Shown piece by piece: positions 1 to 8,707 of a stretch of DNA of 50,331 bases. Source of the DNA: Roseomonas indoligenes. GTDB lineage: Bacteria > Pseudomonadota > Alphaproteobacteria > Acetobacterales > Acetobacteraceae. Position numbers and translations under genes: made by a program. Below the pieces are notes generated by a model that saw only the letters and a list, made by a program, of their open reading frames with translations, ran no database searches and was not told where the DNA came from. Each line of letters starts with the position of its first letter. Position 1 is the first letter of the stretch. Location: contig NZ_JAGIZA010000026.1 of the NCBI RefSeq assembly GCF_017813365.1, positions 1-50,331 on the forward strand. Direction: 5' to 3'.

Positions 1-1
1 G

Positions 2-2974
2 ATCACGATCACGCCGTGTTGCCGCATCGCCGGAGAGATTCGCCTGACCCCGGTCCTTCCCTGCCCCGCCTGCGGCTTCGACAACCCCCAGGGCATGCGG
101 TTCTGCGGCGCCTGCGGGGAGCGGCTGCGCCCACCGGCCGAGGCCATCGCGGCCGAGGCCGGGGAGCGCCGGCCCGTCACCGTCCTCTTCGCCGATCTGG
201 TCGAGTCCAGCGCCCTGACGGCCCGGCTGGATCCCGAGGACCTGCGATCCGTCCTCCTCACCTACAGGGAGGCGGCTGGCGCGGCCGTGATGCGGCAGGG
301 CGGCAGCCTTGCCCAGCACCAGGGGGACGGGCTGCTGGCACGCTTCGGCTTCCCCACCGCGCGGGAGGACGATGCCGCCCGGGCCCTGCGGGCCGGGCTG
401 GAACTCGTCTCGGAGGTGGAGGCGCTTCGCGGCCGCCTCGGAATCGCCCTGCGCGTACGGGTGGCCGTGCACAGCGGCATCCTCGTCGTCGCCACCCTCG
501 GCCACGGGGCGGCGGGGGAGCCCGGCGCCATGGTCGGCGAGGCGACCACCGTTGCCGCCCGCCTGCAGCACGCGGCCGCCCCGGGGGAAGTGCTGGCGAG
601 CGAGGCCACCCGCCGCCTCGCGCCGCGCCGGTTCCGCTACGTCTCCCGCGGGGAGATCGCCCTGCCCGGCCTACCCCGGCCCGTCCTCGCCCACCGGGTG
701 GAGGCGGAGCTTCCCGCCGGATCCGCCCAGGCGCCGCCCGCCGCGGCCCTGCCCCTGATCGGGCGGGAGAACGAGCTTCGGAGCCTGTTCTCCGCCTGGC
801 GGGACGCGGAGGCCGGCGCCGGCACCACGGTGCTCATCGAGGCCGAGCCCGGCCATGGGAAAAGCCGGCTGGTCGAGGAGTTCCGCGCCCGGCTCGGCCC
901 CCCAGGCGAGGGGGCGGTAACGATCGCCTGCAACGCGCAGGAGGAGGCCAGCGCCTTCCGCCCTCTGCTGGCCTGGATCGCCGCCGCCGCCGGGATCCCG
1001 CCCCGCGCCGCCCCCGCCGAGGCCCGCGCCGCCCTGGGAAACTGGCTGGCGCTCCACGGCCTGGCCGGCACCGACCACGCGGCGCCCCTGGCCGTGCTGC
1101 TGGACCTCGCCTCGCCCACGCAGGTGGCAGAGATGGAGGCGGCCGGGCGCCGGCGCCGGCGGCGCAACATGGCGGCCCTCCTCGCCGTGCTCCACGCCGC
1201 CGCCGGCCCGGTGCCCCTCTTTGTCGCGGAGGACATCCACTGGGCCGATGACAGCACCCTCTCGGTGCTCCGCAGCCTTGCCGAGAGCGTGGCCGCCCCG
1301 GACACGCCGGGGCTGCTGCTTCTGACCCGGCGCCCGGAGGGCAAGGGCCTGCCCGGCCCCGCCCCCCTCACCCTGCGCCTGCCGCCTCTGGGCGAGGCGG
1401 CGGCGCGCCATCTCGCGGCCGCGGCCGCGCCCGAGGGGGCGGACCCCGCCCTTCTCGCCCGCATCATCGCGCGGGCGGGCGGCGTGCCGATCTTCCTGGT
1501 GGAGGCCGCGCGGGACGTGCAGGCGGATGCCGAGCTTCCGCTCAGCCTTCGCGCCGGCCTCACCGCCCGGCTCGATGCCCTGCCGGAGGCCAAGGCCGTC
1601 GCCCAGCTCGCGGCCGTGATCGGGCGCTCCTTCCGGGAGGACATGCTGACGGCCCTGGCCGAGGCGGTGGGGCTGCCCGCCACCCGGCGGCCGTTGCGCC
1701 GCCTGGTGGAGGCCGGGCTCATGGAGCCGGAGGGCCCGCCCGAGGCCCCCACCGGCTACGCCTTCCGGCACGAGCTGATGCGCGACATGGCCTACGAAAC
1801 CCTGTTGCGGAGCCGCCGCGCCAGCCTGCACCTGGCGCTCGGCCGCCTCCTGCCGGAGCGCTTCGCCGAGACGGTCGCGGCCCGGCCGGAGCTGCTGGCG
1901 CGCCACTTGGCCGCCGGCGGGGCCGCCGCCGAGGCGATCTCCGCCTATGAGCGGGCCGCGATCCGCGCCGGCCGCGCCGGGGCACATGGCGAGGCCACCG
2001 GGCATTTCGGGGCCGCCATCGCGCAGCTGCCGAACATGCCGGAGGGCCTGGCGCGGGATGCGCTGGAGGCGCGGCTGCACATCGGGCTGGCGGCGCAGGC
2101 GACGCTGGTGCGCGGCAACGCGGCCCCGCAGGTGGGCGAGGCCTTCGCCACCGCCCATGCCGCCGCCCTGCGCCTCGACGACCGGCCGCTGCTGCTGCGC
2201 ACCCTGCGCGGCCTGCAGACCTTCCATCTCGTCCGCGGCGCCGTGGCGGAGGGTCACGCGATCGGGGAGCGCATCATGGCGCTGATGGAGGGCGAGCGGG
2301 ACGAGGCCGCGCTCCTCCAGGCGCACCGCCCCTTCGGGCTCGGCCTGCTCTATCTCGGCCGCCACGCGGAGGCGCGCCGGCACCTGGAGCAGGTGCTCGC
2401 CCTCTATGATCCCGCGCGGGACGAGCCGCACCGCTTCGACTACGGCTCGGACCCCGCCGTCCTGGCGCGGGCGCACCTGGCCTGGGTGCTGTGGTTCCAG
2501 GGGGAGGCGGCGGCGGCTGTCGCCATGGACGAGGCGGCCGTGGCCGCGGCGCGGGGGATGGGGCACGCGCACAGCCTCTGCTTCGCCCTGGCCTTCCGCT
2601 GCGTCCTGACCCAGCTCTCAGGCCGGCCGGAGGCCACGCTGGCGGCGGCGGCGGAGCTGCGGGCGGTCGCGGCCGCGCAGGATTTCGCCTACTGGTCGGC
2701 CTGGGCCGCCATCCTCGGGGGATGGGCGCGCGGGCGGCTGGGCGACCGGGCCGCCGGCGAGGCGGAACTGCGCCGCGGCCTCCGGGCCTATGAGGAGATG
2801 GGGGCCGGGCTGCTCCGCCCGCTCGGCCTCGCGCTCCTGGCGGAGCTTCTGCTACCGGGCGAACCGGCCGAGGCGCAGCGCCTGCTGGCAGAGGCAACGG
2901 AGCATGGCAGGCGGGGCAGCATCGTCTTCTCGGAGCCGATGATCGCTGACCTACGGAGGCGGTTCGATCCCTGA
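2..2974 (+). CDS. Adenylate/guanylate cyclase-domain AAA ATPase with TPR-like C-terminus (5' partial)
   Basis: Multidomain signalling protein. The first ATG (95) would give 959 residues, but the frame is open back to base 2 and codes CPACGF...FCGACG, a two-knuckle zinc ribbon split by that ATG, so the true start lies at or left of the edge. Counting from the ATG: class III nucleotide cyclase domain about 25-190 with candidate metal aspartates D34 (FADLV) and D78 (QGDG); AAA_16-type ATPase with Walker A GHGKSR near 252 and Walker B-like LFVAEDIHW near 376; the rest is Ala/Leu-rich helical repeat of TPR type. Such fusions are common in alphaproteobacteria and usually of unknown input and output. 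Whether this cyclase is active cannot be told here. A hairpin overlaps the stop codon. Confidence 0.9.
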   Translation: MTITPCCRIAGEIRLTPVLPCPACGFDNPQGMRFCGACGERLRPPAEAIAAEAGERRPVTVLFADLVESSALTARLDPEDLRSVLLTYREAAGAAVMRQGGSLAQHQGDGLLARFGFPTAREDDAARALRAGLELVSEVEALRGRLGIALRVRVAVHSGILVVATLGHGAAGEPGAMVGEATTVAARLQHAAAPGEVLASEATRRLAPRRFRYVSRGEIALPGLPRPVLAHRVEAELPAGSAQAPPAAALPLIGRENELRSLFSAWRDAEAGAGTTVLIEAEPGHGKSRLVEEFRARLGPPGEGAVTIACNAQEEASAFRPLLAWIAAAAGIPPRAAPAEARAALGNWLALHGLAGTDHAAPLAVLLDLASPTQVAEMEAAGRRRRRRNMAALLAVLHAAAGPVPLFVAEDIHWADDSTLSVLRSLAESVAAPDTPGLLLLTRRPEGKGLPGPAPLTLRLPPLGEAAARHLAAAAAPEGADPALLARIIARAGGVPIFLVEAARDVQADAELPLSLRAGLTARLDALPEAKAVAQLAAVIGRSFREDMLTALAEAVGLPATRRPLRRLVEAGLMEPEGPPEAPTGYAFRHELMRDMAYETLLRSRRASLHLALGRLLPERFAETVAARPELLARHLAAGGAAAEAISAYERAAIRAGRAGAHGEATGHFGAAIAQLPNMPEGLARDALEARLHIGLAAQATLVRGNAAPQVGEAFATAHAAALRLDDRPLLLRTLRGLQTFHLVRGAVAEGHAIGERIMALMEGERDEAALLQAHRPFGLGLLYLGRHAEARRHLEQVLALYDPARDEPHRFDYGSDPAVLARAHLAWVLWFQGEAAAAVAMDEAAVAAARGMGHAHSLCFALAFRCVLTQLSGRPEATLAAAAELRAVAAAQDFAYWSAWAAILGGWARGRLGDRAAGEAELRRGLRAYEEMGAGLLRPLGLALLAELLLPGEPAEAQRLLAEATEHGRRGSIVFSEPMIADLRRRFDP

Positions 2975-2990
2975 CGCCGCGTTCAGGGAT
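2967..2990. terminator. Hairpin overlapping the stop codon of the cyclase/ATPase gene
   Basis: Perfect 8-bp inverted repeat ATCCCTGA (2967-2974) / TCAGGGAT (2983-2990) with an 8-nt loop; the left arm contains the TGA stop. No T-run follows, so it is at best a Rho-aided or bidirectional terminator between convergent genes. Confidence 0.4.
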
Positions 2991-2992
2991 GC

Positions 2993-3031
2993 CCCGCCAG
3001 GGTCATGGACGCCGCCACGACGCCTGGCGGG
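2993..3031. terminator. Second intergenic hairpin between convergent genes
   Basis: Perfect 9-bp arms CCCGCCAGG (2993-3001) and CCTGGCGGG (3023-3031) with a 21-nt loop, just past the stop of the GST gene read on the minus strand. The loop is long and there is no T-tract, so function is uncertain. Confidence 0.3.
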
Positions 3032-3043
3032 AATGAACAGGCC

Positions 3044-3628
3044 CTAGATCAGCCCCTCATGCGTCATCGCCGTCCGCACGGAGGGAAGCTCCATCATCCG
3101 GTCCCGGTAGGCGACCAGCTTCGCGGGCACGGCGAGTTCGTTCTTGCCGGCCCAGAGGAGCATGACGAAAAGGTAGCAGTCGGCGGCGCTGACCTCGCTG
3201 CCGAACAGGTAGTCGCCCTTCATGGTGTCGGCGAGATATCCCATCCGCTTCAGGATCATCTCGCCCGCCTTGCGCTTCTCCTCCTCACCGGCACCGGCGA
3301 AGAACGGCTTGAAGCTCTTGTGGATCTCGGTCGAGATGAAGGCGAGCGCCTCGAGCAGGCGGGTGTGTCCCATCGGACCGGAGGGCTTCAGCGCGCCGTC
3401 CTGATGGGCGATCCAGTCGAGGATCGCGACGTTCTCCGTGAGGGTCTCGCCGGAATCGAGGGTCAGGGTGGGGACGTAGCCCTTGGGGTTGATGGCGGTG
3501 AAGTCGCTGCCTTCCGCCGTGCGCTTCGCCTTCAGGTCCACCTTCTCGTGCTCGAAGGAGAGCCCGGCCTGGTGCAGGGCGATATGGTCGGCGAGGCTGC
3601 ACGCGCCGGGCGAGTAATAGAGCTTCAT
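3044..3628 (-). CDS. Glutathione S-transferase (beta-class-like)
   Basis: 194-residue cytosolic GST, close to the roughly 200 residues usual for bacterial beta-class enzymes. It would conjugate or transfer glutathione to electrophiles. The N-terminal thioredoxin fold begins MKLYYSPGACSL, where C10 and S11 are the candidate catalytic residues of beta-class GSTs; the glutathione-binding motif is TENVAI in place of the more common ESxAI. An all-helical C-terminal domain follows. The frame is open further upstream, but the MKLYYSPG start is the family start and has a purine-rich GGGAGA about 8 nt before it. It lies downstream of, and codirectional with, the binding-protein gene at 3819 with a 190-nt gap holding a hairpin, so it is probably a separate unit. 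Confidence 0.88.
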   Translation of the reverse strand: MKLYYSPGACSLADHIALHQAGLSFEHEKVDLKAKRTAEGSDFTAINPKGYVPTLTLDSGETLTENVAILDWIAHQDGALKPSGPMGHTRLLEALAFISTEIHKSFKPFFAGAGEEEKRKAGEMILKRMGYLADTMKGDYLFGSEVSAADCYLFVMLLWAGKNELAVPAKLVAYRDRMMELPSVRTAMTHEGLI

Positions 3629-3775
3629 CCTGGATCTCCCGTTCCGTCCGGCCCCGACGCGGCGCCTGCCGGGCGTCACCGGACAGGCCGGGATATGCCC
3701 CCTCTCCCGGGCCGCCACCAGTGCGGGACCGGTGAGCCGGCCCAACCTCCCGCCTTGCGGACGAAGGAGCCTGGG

Positions 3776-3801
3776 GCGGGCCGCCCCGGAGGACGGCCCG
3801 C
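3776..3801 (-). terminator. Candidate terminator downstream of the minus-strand dipeptide-type binding protein
   Basis: 8-bp arms GCGGGCCG (3776-3783) and CGGCCCGC (3794-3801), 10-nt loop, 18 nt past the stop of the gene ending at 3819. No clear T-tract on the minus strand. Confidence 0.4.
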
Positions 3802-3818
3802 ATGCCCGCGAGGGCCGG

Positions 3819-5483
3819 CTAGTTCAGCGCCATGGTCGCGATGTCGATGAACCAGCTGCGCGGCTGCACGACACCCGTGACGCGGGGAGAGATGGCGCGG
3901 GGGCCGACATCATGCGCCACCCAGAGGAAGGGCGCTTCCTCCACGATCCGCTTGTGCAGCTGGGCCAGCGCCGCGTCCCGCTGGGCCGCGTCGAAGCTCG
4001 TGCGCGCGGTCTGCACCAGGCCGTCGAACTCCGGGCTGGTGAAGTAGCCCCAGTTGTTGGAAGCCGGGGGCAGCGCGCTCGTCGCCACGAAGCGGACCAT
4101 GCCGAAATAGGGGTCCATGGCGGCGAAGCTGATATTGGTGGCATTCGCCCCGCGGGCGGAGGGCGCGCGCGCCCCCTCGCGCCAGCCGTTGAAGATGGCG
4201 TTCCACTCGCCGACCTCCAGCTGGACGTCGAAGTGGCAGGCCTTCAGCGCCTCCTGCAGGAACTCGTTCATCGGCAGGGGCTGCATCTGGCCGGAGCCGG
4301 AGGCGGAGGTCAGCACCTTCACGGCGGCGCGCCGGTTCGGGCCGTAGCCTGCCTCCCGCATAAGCCGCTGCGCCTCGGCGAGGTCGTAGCGGATGTCGAA
4401 GGAGGGGTTGCCCCACCAGGGATGCCCCGGCGGGTAGGTGCCCTTGGGAATCTCCATCTGCCCGGCAAGGAGGGTCTTCAGCTCCTCCCGGTTCACGCAG
4501 AGGTTCGCGGCCTGCCGCACCCGCCGGTCGGTCCAGGGCGAGCCCTCGACGAAGGAGAACTGCCAGGGCCAGACATGCGGCTGGGCGTTCTGGTAGATGC
4601 GGAAGCCGCGGCCGGTGATCTGCGGCAGGGCGTCCGGCGCCGGCGCCTCGATCCAGTCCACCTGGTTCCCGAGAAGGGCGGCGGTGCGGGTATTGGCCTC
4701 CGGGATCGGCAGCAGCACCACGCGGTCCACCTTCGGGCGGCGCGCCGGATCCCAATAGTCCCGGTTCGCCACCATCTCGAAGCGCTCGCGCGGGACCAGC
4801 CGCACGCCGCGGAAGGGGCCGGTGCCAGAGGGCTCGGCGGCGAAGGCGGCCCAGGCCTGGTTGGAGCGCGCCCTGGCATCCGTCACGCCCGCCGGCACCG
4901 CCGCCAGCTTCGCCGCCCAGTGTGCCGGGGAGGCCATGAAGAGGTTGGTGAGATTGATCGGCAGGAAGCTGTCCGGCTCGCTCGTCGTCAGCTCCACCTC
5001 GTACTCGGAGATGGCACGGGCGGAGCGCAGGGTCGGCATGCGGCTGGCGGTCAGCCCCACCTGCGCCGGATCGTAGTGGGGCGCGGACTGGTCCAGCACC
5101 TTCTGCACGTTCCACACCACGGCGGCGGCGTTGAAGGGACTGCCGTCGTGGAACCGCACACCCTGGCGCAGGATGAAGCGCCACTTCGTCCTGTCCGCCT
5201 CGTCCACGCGCCATTCCGTGGCGAGGCCGGGGATGATGACGGAGGGCTTGTCGGCGGCGGACAGGTCCCAGTTCACCAGCGCGTCGTACATCGGGATGCC
5301 GGTGAAGCGGTTGCCCTCGAAGCCCTGGTCCGGCTGGCCGGAGGTGCGGGGGATGTCGGCGGCGGTCATGCCGATCCGCAACACCTTCTCCTGCGCCATC
5401 GCCCCCTTCGTGGCGGCGGGGCCCACCAGGCCGGCAAGCAGGGCGCCGGCCATCAGCAGGGCCCGTCGCGTCGACTTCCTCAT
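3819..5483 (-). CDS. ABC transporter substrate-binding protein, family 5 (dipeptide/oligopeptide type)
   Basis: 554-residue periplasmic solute-binding protein (SBP_bac_5, DppA/OppA fold). A signal peptide with an Arg-rich start and hydrophobic core ends near AMA|QE (about residue 31). The mature part opens with VLRIGMTAADIP and carries the family hallmark region around LRQGVRFHDGSPFNA. It is clearly paralogous to the binding protein at 9653-11263 (both share an xGQPDxG segment, FRxxRLVPRER and a PMNExxQ stretch). It is transcribed divergently from the ABC operon at 5717, so the single transporter may use two binding proteins. Ligand unknown: peptides, opines or other polar nitrogen compounds fit the family. 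A sigma-54-type promoter lies 40-54 nt before the start. Confidence 0.93.
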   Translation of the reverse strand: MRKSTRRALLMAGALLAGLVGPAATKGAMAQEKVLRIGMTAADIPRTSGQPDQGFEGNRFTGIPMYDALVNWDLSAADKPSVIIPGLATEWRVDEADRTKWRFILRQGVRFHDGSPFNAAAVVWNVQKVLDQSAPHYDPAQVGLTASRMPTLRSARAISEYEVELTTSEPDSFLPINLTNLFMASPAHWAAKLAAVPAGVTDARARSNQAWAAFAAEPSGTGPFRGVRLVPRERFEMVANRDYWDPARRPKVDRVVLLPIPEANTRTAALLGNQVDWIEAPAPDALPQITGRGFRIYQNAQPHVWPWQFSFVEGSPWTDRRVRQAANLCVNREELKTLLAGQMEIPKGTYPPGHPWWGNPSFDIRYDLAEAQRLMREAGYGPNRRAAVKVLTSASGSGQMQPLPMNEFLQEALKACHFDVQLEVGEWNAIFNGWREGARAPSARGANATNISFAAMDPYFGMVRFVATSALPPASNNWGYFTSPEFDGLVQTARTSFDAAQRDAALAQLHKRIVEEAPFLWVAHDVGPRAISPRVTGVVQPRSWFIDIATMALN

Positions 5484-5521
5484 TCCGCATCCCCTTCGTG
5501 AGTGCTGCTTCGCCGGGGAAA

Positions 5522-5537
5522 GGCAAATTCGATGCCA
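5522..5537 (-). promoter_or_regulatory. Sigma-54 (RpoN) promoter for the minus-strand binding-protein gene
   Basis: Read on the minus strand: TGGCATCGAATTTGCC. GG (5536-5535) and GC (5524-5523) are separated by exactly 10 nt, the defining -24/-12 geometry; TTGCC replaces the usual TTGCW. Predicted start near 5511, leaving a leader of about 28 nt to the ATG at 5483. Confidence 0.6.
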
Positions 5538-5555
5538 ATGATTACGGAACGGTCA

Positions 5556-5571
5556 TGGCACGGGGCTTGCT
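5556..5571 (+). promoter_or_regulatory. Sigma-54 (RpoN) promoter for the dipeptide-type ABC operon
   Basis: TGGCACGGGGCTTGCT matches the consensus TGGCACG-N4-TTGCW at every defined position, with GG (5557-5558) and GC (5569-5570) 10 nt apart. Predicted start near 5582, giving a leader of about 135 nt before the ATG at 5717. It is back to back with the minus-strand sigma-54 element, 18 bp between them. No obvious NtrC palindrome was seen in the gap. Confidence 0.72.
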
Positions 5572-5662
5572 GCCCCAACCCCCACAGGCCGCCCGGACGA
5601 TGGGTGAGGCCAGGAGGAGGACCGGAAGTGATCACAGGCCGAGCTTCCCAGCCGGATGGCGG

Positions 5663-5689
5663 GCCGGCCATGCCGGCCATGCTGGCCAT
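5663..5689 (+). repeat. Three 9-bp tandem repeats in the ABC operon leader
   Basis: GCCGGCCAT, GCCGGCCAT, GCTGGCCAT in direct tandem just upstream of the first ATPase start. They are GC-rich and partly self-complementary; a role in leader folding is possible but unproven. Confidence 0.5.
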
Positions 5690-5716
5690 GGGCGGCACTC
5701 CCTCAGGCGCGGCACG

Positions 5717-6766
5717 ATGAACGTGGCCGCCTCCCTGGAACCCCTGCCGGATATCGGCGGCCCCGCGCAGCCCCTGCTCACGGTGCGCGGGCTCACGAAG
5801 CACTTCCCGCTGAAGTCCGGCTTCTTCGGGCGCGGGGCCGGGGTGGTGCAGGCGGTGGACGGGCTGGATTTCGAGGTCCGCAAGGGGGAGACGCTCGGCA
5901 TCGTCGGGGAATCCGGCTGCGGCAAGTCCACCACCTCCCGCCTCGTCATGGCGCTGATGGCGCCGACGGCGGGGGAGGTGGTCTTCGACGGGCGGGTGGT
6001 CGGCGGGCGCGAGCTGCCGCTGAAGGAGTATCGCCGCCAGGTGCAGATGGTGTTCCAGGACAGCTACGCCTCGCTCAACCCGCGGCTGACGATCGAGGAA
6101 TCCATTGCCTTCTCCCCGGAGGTGCACGGGCTGGCGCGCAAGGATGCCCGGGCCCGCGCGCGGGACCTGCTGGCGGCGGTGGGGCTGAACCCCGACGGCT
6201 TCGCGCGGCGCTACCCGCACGAACTCTCCGGCGGCCAGCGCCAGCGCATCAACATCGCCCGCGCCCTGGCCCTGCGACCGCGGCTGGTGATCCTGGACGA
6301 GCCTGTCTCGGCGCTGGACAAGTCGGTGGAGGCGCAGGTGCTGAATCTCCTCCAGGACCTGAAGGCGGAGTTCGGCCTGACCTTCATCTTCATCAGCCAC
6401 GACCTGAACGTGGTGCAGTACATGTCGGACCGCGTGTTGGTGATGTACCTGGGCAAGGTGGCGGAGGTCGGACCGGTGGAGGCCATCTACGCCGCCGCCG
6501 CCCATCCCTACACTGCCGCCCTGCTGGCCAGCCGCCCCTCCATGGACCCGGACCTGCGCCGCACGGAGCCGCCGCTGACGGGCGATCCGCCCAACCCCAT
6601 CAACCCGCCCGCCGGCTGCCGCTTCCATACGCGCTGCGGCTTCGCGGAGCCGCTCTGCTCCGCCACCGTGCCGCCCCTGCACGCCGCCCCGGCGGGCCAG
6701 CAGGCGGCCTGCCTCATGGTGGTGCCGGGCAGCGGGCACAGCCACGCTCCGAAGGTGGCGGCATGA
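5717..6766 (+). CDS. Dipeptide/oligopeptide ABC transporter ATP-binding protein (DppF/OppF type)
   Basis: 349 residues; cytosolic ATPase of the dipeptide-type importer. Walker A GESGCGKST at 64-72, Q-loop near 114, ABC signature LSGGQRQR at 170, Walker B VILDEP at 191-196, switch His near 228. The C-terminal oligopeptide_HPY extension has the typical Cys pair region (GCRFHTRC...C). The FPLKSGFFGR insertion before Walker A is typical of the F subunit. I chose the ATG at 5717 because family homology begins there; the frame is open upstream and longer starts cannot be excluded, but they would code low-complexity His/Gly repeats. First gene of a five-gene operon, joined to the next by an ATGA overlap. 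Confidence 0.92.
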   Translation: MNVAASLEPLPDIGGPAQPLLTVRGLTKHFPLKSGFFGRGAGVVQAVDGLDFEVRKGETLGIVGESGCGKSTTSRLVMALMAPTAGEVVFDGRVVGGRELPLKEYRRQVQMVFQDSYASLNPRLTIEESIAFSPEVHGLARKDARARARDLLAAVGLNPDGFARRYPHELSGGQRQRINIARALALRPRLVILDEPVSALDKSVEAQVLNLLQDLKAEFGLTFIFISHDLNVVQYMSDRVLVMYLGKVAEVGPVEAIYAAAAHPYTAALLASRPSMDPDLRRTEPPLTGDPPNPINPPAGCRFHTRCGFAEPLCSATVPPLHAAPAGQQAACLMVVPGSGHSHAPKVAA

Positions 6767-7749
6767 ACGAGCCTCTCGTCCAGGTCCGCGACCTGTATGT
6801 GCGCTTCGTCTCTCGTGACGCCACCGTGCACGCCGTCAACGGCGTGTCCTTCGACCTCGCCGAGCGGGAATCCCTCTGCATCCTCGGCGAGAGCGGATCG
6901 GGCAAGTCCGTCACCCTGCGCGCCCTGATGGCGCTGAACCCGCCGCGCCGCACGAAGCTCTCCGGCACGGTGCGCGTGGGCGGGCACGACATCATCGCCG
7001 CGTCCGAGCGGAAGATGGCGGATATCCGCGGCAGCACCGTCTCCATGATCTTCCAGGAGCCGATGACGGCGCTGGACCCGGTCTTCACCATCGGCCGCCA
7101 GATCGCCGAGACGGTGATGCGGCATGAGGGGACCAGCCGCGCCGCCGCCGATGCCCGCGCGCTGGAGTTGCTGGAGCTCGTGCAGATCCCCAGCGCGAAG
7201 CGCCGCCTCGCCGCCTATCCGCACGAGCTCTCCGGCGGGCTGCGCCAGCGCGCCATGATCGCCATCGCCCTCTCCTGCCGCCCGAAGCTGCTGCTGGCGG
7301 ACGAGCCGACCACGGCACTGGACGCCACGGTGCAGATCCAGATCCTGCTCCTGCTGCGCCGCCTGCAGCAGGAGATGGGCATGGGCGTGATCTTCGTGAC
7401 CCACGACCTCGGCGTTGCCGGGGAGGTCGCGGACCGCGTGGCCGTGATGTACGCCGGCAAGTTCATCGAGCAGGGGCCGGTGCGCGGCCTGATGCAGGGC
7501 CCGCTGCACCCCTATGCCCAGGGCCTGCTCGGCGCCACGGTCCATGCCGGGATGCGCGGCGAGCGGCTGACCACCATCCCCGGCGCCCCGCCCAACCTGG
7601 AGCGCGTGCCCCAGGGATGCGCCTTCGCGCCCCGCTGCGCCCATGTGCGGGAGGAGTGCCTGCCAGAGGTGCCGGATTTCCGCAGCCCCGTCCCCGGCCA
7701 CGCCGCGCGCTGCGTGCTGGTGCCGGATGCCATGTCCCAGGCGGCCTGA
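6763..7749 (+). CDS. Dipeptide/oligopeptide ABC transporter ATP-binding protein (DppD/OppD type)
   Basis: 328-residue partner ATPase. Walker A GESGSGKSV at 42-50, Q-loop near 98, signature LSGGLRQR from 156, Walker B LLLADEP at 176-182, switch His at 214, and the oligopeptide_HPY C-terminal domain (GCAFAPRCAHVREEC). Its start overlaps the previous stop as ATGA, implying translational coupling. With the 5717 product it should form the heterodimeric motor on the two permeases that follow. Confidence 0.93.
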   Translation: MNEPLVQVRDLYVRFVSRDATVHAVNGVSFDLAERESLCILGESGSGKSVTLRALMALNPPRRTKLSGTVRVGGHDIIAASERKMADIRGSTVSMIFQEPMTALDPVFTIGRQIAETVMRHEGTSRAAADARALELLELVQIPSAKRRLAAYPHELSGGLRQRAMIAIALSCRPKLLLADEPTTALDATVQIQILLLLRRLQQEMGMGVIFVTHDLGVAGEVADRVAVMYAGKFIEQGPVRGLMQGPLHPYAQGLLGATVHAGMRGERLTTIPGAPPNLERVPQGCAFAPRCAHVREECLPEVPDFRSPVPGHAARCVLVPDAMSQAA

Positions 7750-7753
7750 ACCC

Positions 7754-8707
7754 ATGTTCTTCTATCTGATCCGGCGCATCCTCTACGCCATCCCCATCGC
7801 GCTGGCCGTGGGGCTGGTCTGCTTCATGCTCGTCCAGATCGCGCCGGGCGACCCGATCAACGCCATCGTGCCCGCCGATGCCCCGGCGGAGGTGGTGGAG
7901 CAGGTGCGCCGCGACTACGGGCTGGACAAGCCGTTGCCCGTGCAGTTCGTCCTCTGGCTCGGGCGCGTGGTGCAGGGCGACCTCGGCCGGTCGCTCGCCA
8001 CCGGCCGGCCGGTCACGGCGGACCTGCGCTCGGCCGTGGGCAACACGCTGATGCTGGCGCTGGTAGCCGCCTTCATCGGCTTCGTCATGGGCTCCATCCT
8101 CGGCACGGTCGCGGCAGTGTTCCGGGGGACCGTGCTGGACAAGCTCGCGGTGGGCCTCGCGGCCGCCGGCGTCTCCATCCCGCACTACTGGCTGGGCATG
8201 GTGCTGGTGGTGTTCTTCAGCGTGACGCTGAACTGGCTTCCAGCCATGGGCGCGGGCCCAGGCGGCTCCGGCGACTGGGAATGGAACTGGGCGCATGTGC
8301 AGTTTCTCGTCCTGCCCGCGGTCACCCTCTCCGTCATTCCCATGGGCATCGTCACCCGGACCGTGCGCGGCGTGGTGATGGAGCTTTTGGCCCAGGATTT
8401 CGTCACCACCCTGCGCGGCAAGGGGCTGCGGCGGGGCGGGATCGCGCTGCACGTGCTGAAGAACGCCGCGCCCTCCGTCCTTGCCGTCATGGGCCTCCAG
8501 CTCGGCTACCTCATGGGCGGCTCGATCCTGGTGGAGACGGTGTTCTCCTGGCCGGGCACGGGGTTCCTGCTGAACAGTGCCATCTTCCAGCGGGACCTGC
8601 CCGTGCTCCAGGGCACCATCCTCGTGCTCGCCATCTTCTTCGTGGTGCTGAACCTCGCGGTTGACCTGGTCCAGACCGCGCTCGACCCCCGGATCCGCCG
8701 CGCATGA
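7754..8707 (+). CDS. Dipeptide-type ABC transporter permease (DppB/OppB type)
   Basis: 317-residue inner-membrane permease. It begins MFFYLIRRILYAIP, the typical DppB N-terminus, followed by a periplasmic segment (IAPGDPINAIV) and about six membrane helices. The cytoplasmic EAA coupling loop is the stretch around residues 212-237 (LAQDFVTTLRGKGL). Starts 4 nt after the previous stop; the frame is open upstream but only through the end of the ATPase gene. Overlaps the next permease by 4 bp. Confidence 0.93.
   Translation: MFFYLIRRILYAIPIALAVGLVCFMLVQIAPGDPINAIVPADAPAEVVEQVRRDYGLDKPLPVQFVLWLGRVVQGDLGRSLATGRPVTADLRSAVGNTLMLALVAAFIGFVMGSILGTVAAVFRGTVLDKLAVGLAAAGVSIPHYWLGMVLVVFFSVTLNWLPAMGAGPGGSGDWEWNWAHVQFLVLPAVTLSVIPMGIVTRTVRGVVMELLAQDFVTTLRGKGLRRGGIALHVLKNAAPSVLAVMGLQLGYLMGGSILVETVFSWPGTGFLLNSAIFQRDLPVLQGTILVLAIFFVVLNLAVDLVQTALDPRIRRA

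Noticed and set aside
671-2572. A 633-codon minus-strand open frame inside the cyclase/ATPase gene
   Set aside because: Complete overlap with a clear multidomain protein, no ribosome-binding site, low-complexity Gln/Gly/Arg composition.
3732-5501. A 589-codon plus-strand frame opposite the family-5 binding protein
   Set aside because: Shadow of a well-supported secreted receptor; His/Arg/Gly-rich and without any motif.
5498-5716. 73-codon upstream extension of the first ABC ATPase
   Set aside because: It codes His/Gly/Ala repeats derived from a 9-bp tandem repeat and would begin upstream of the sigma-54 promoter. Family homology begins at 5717.
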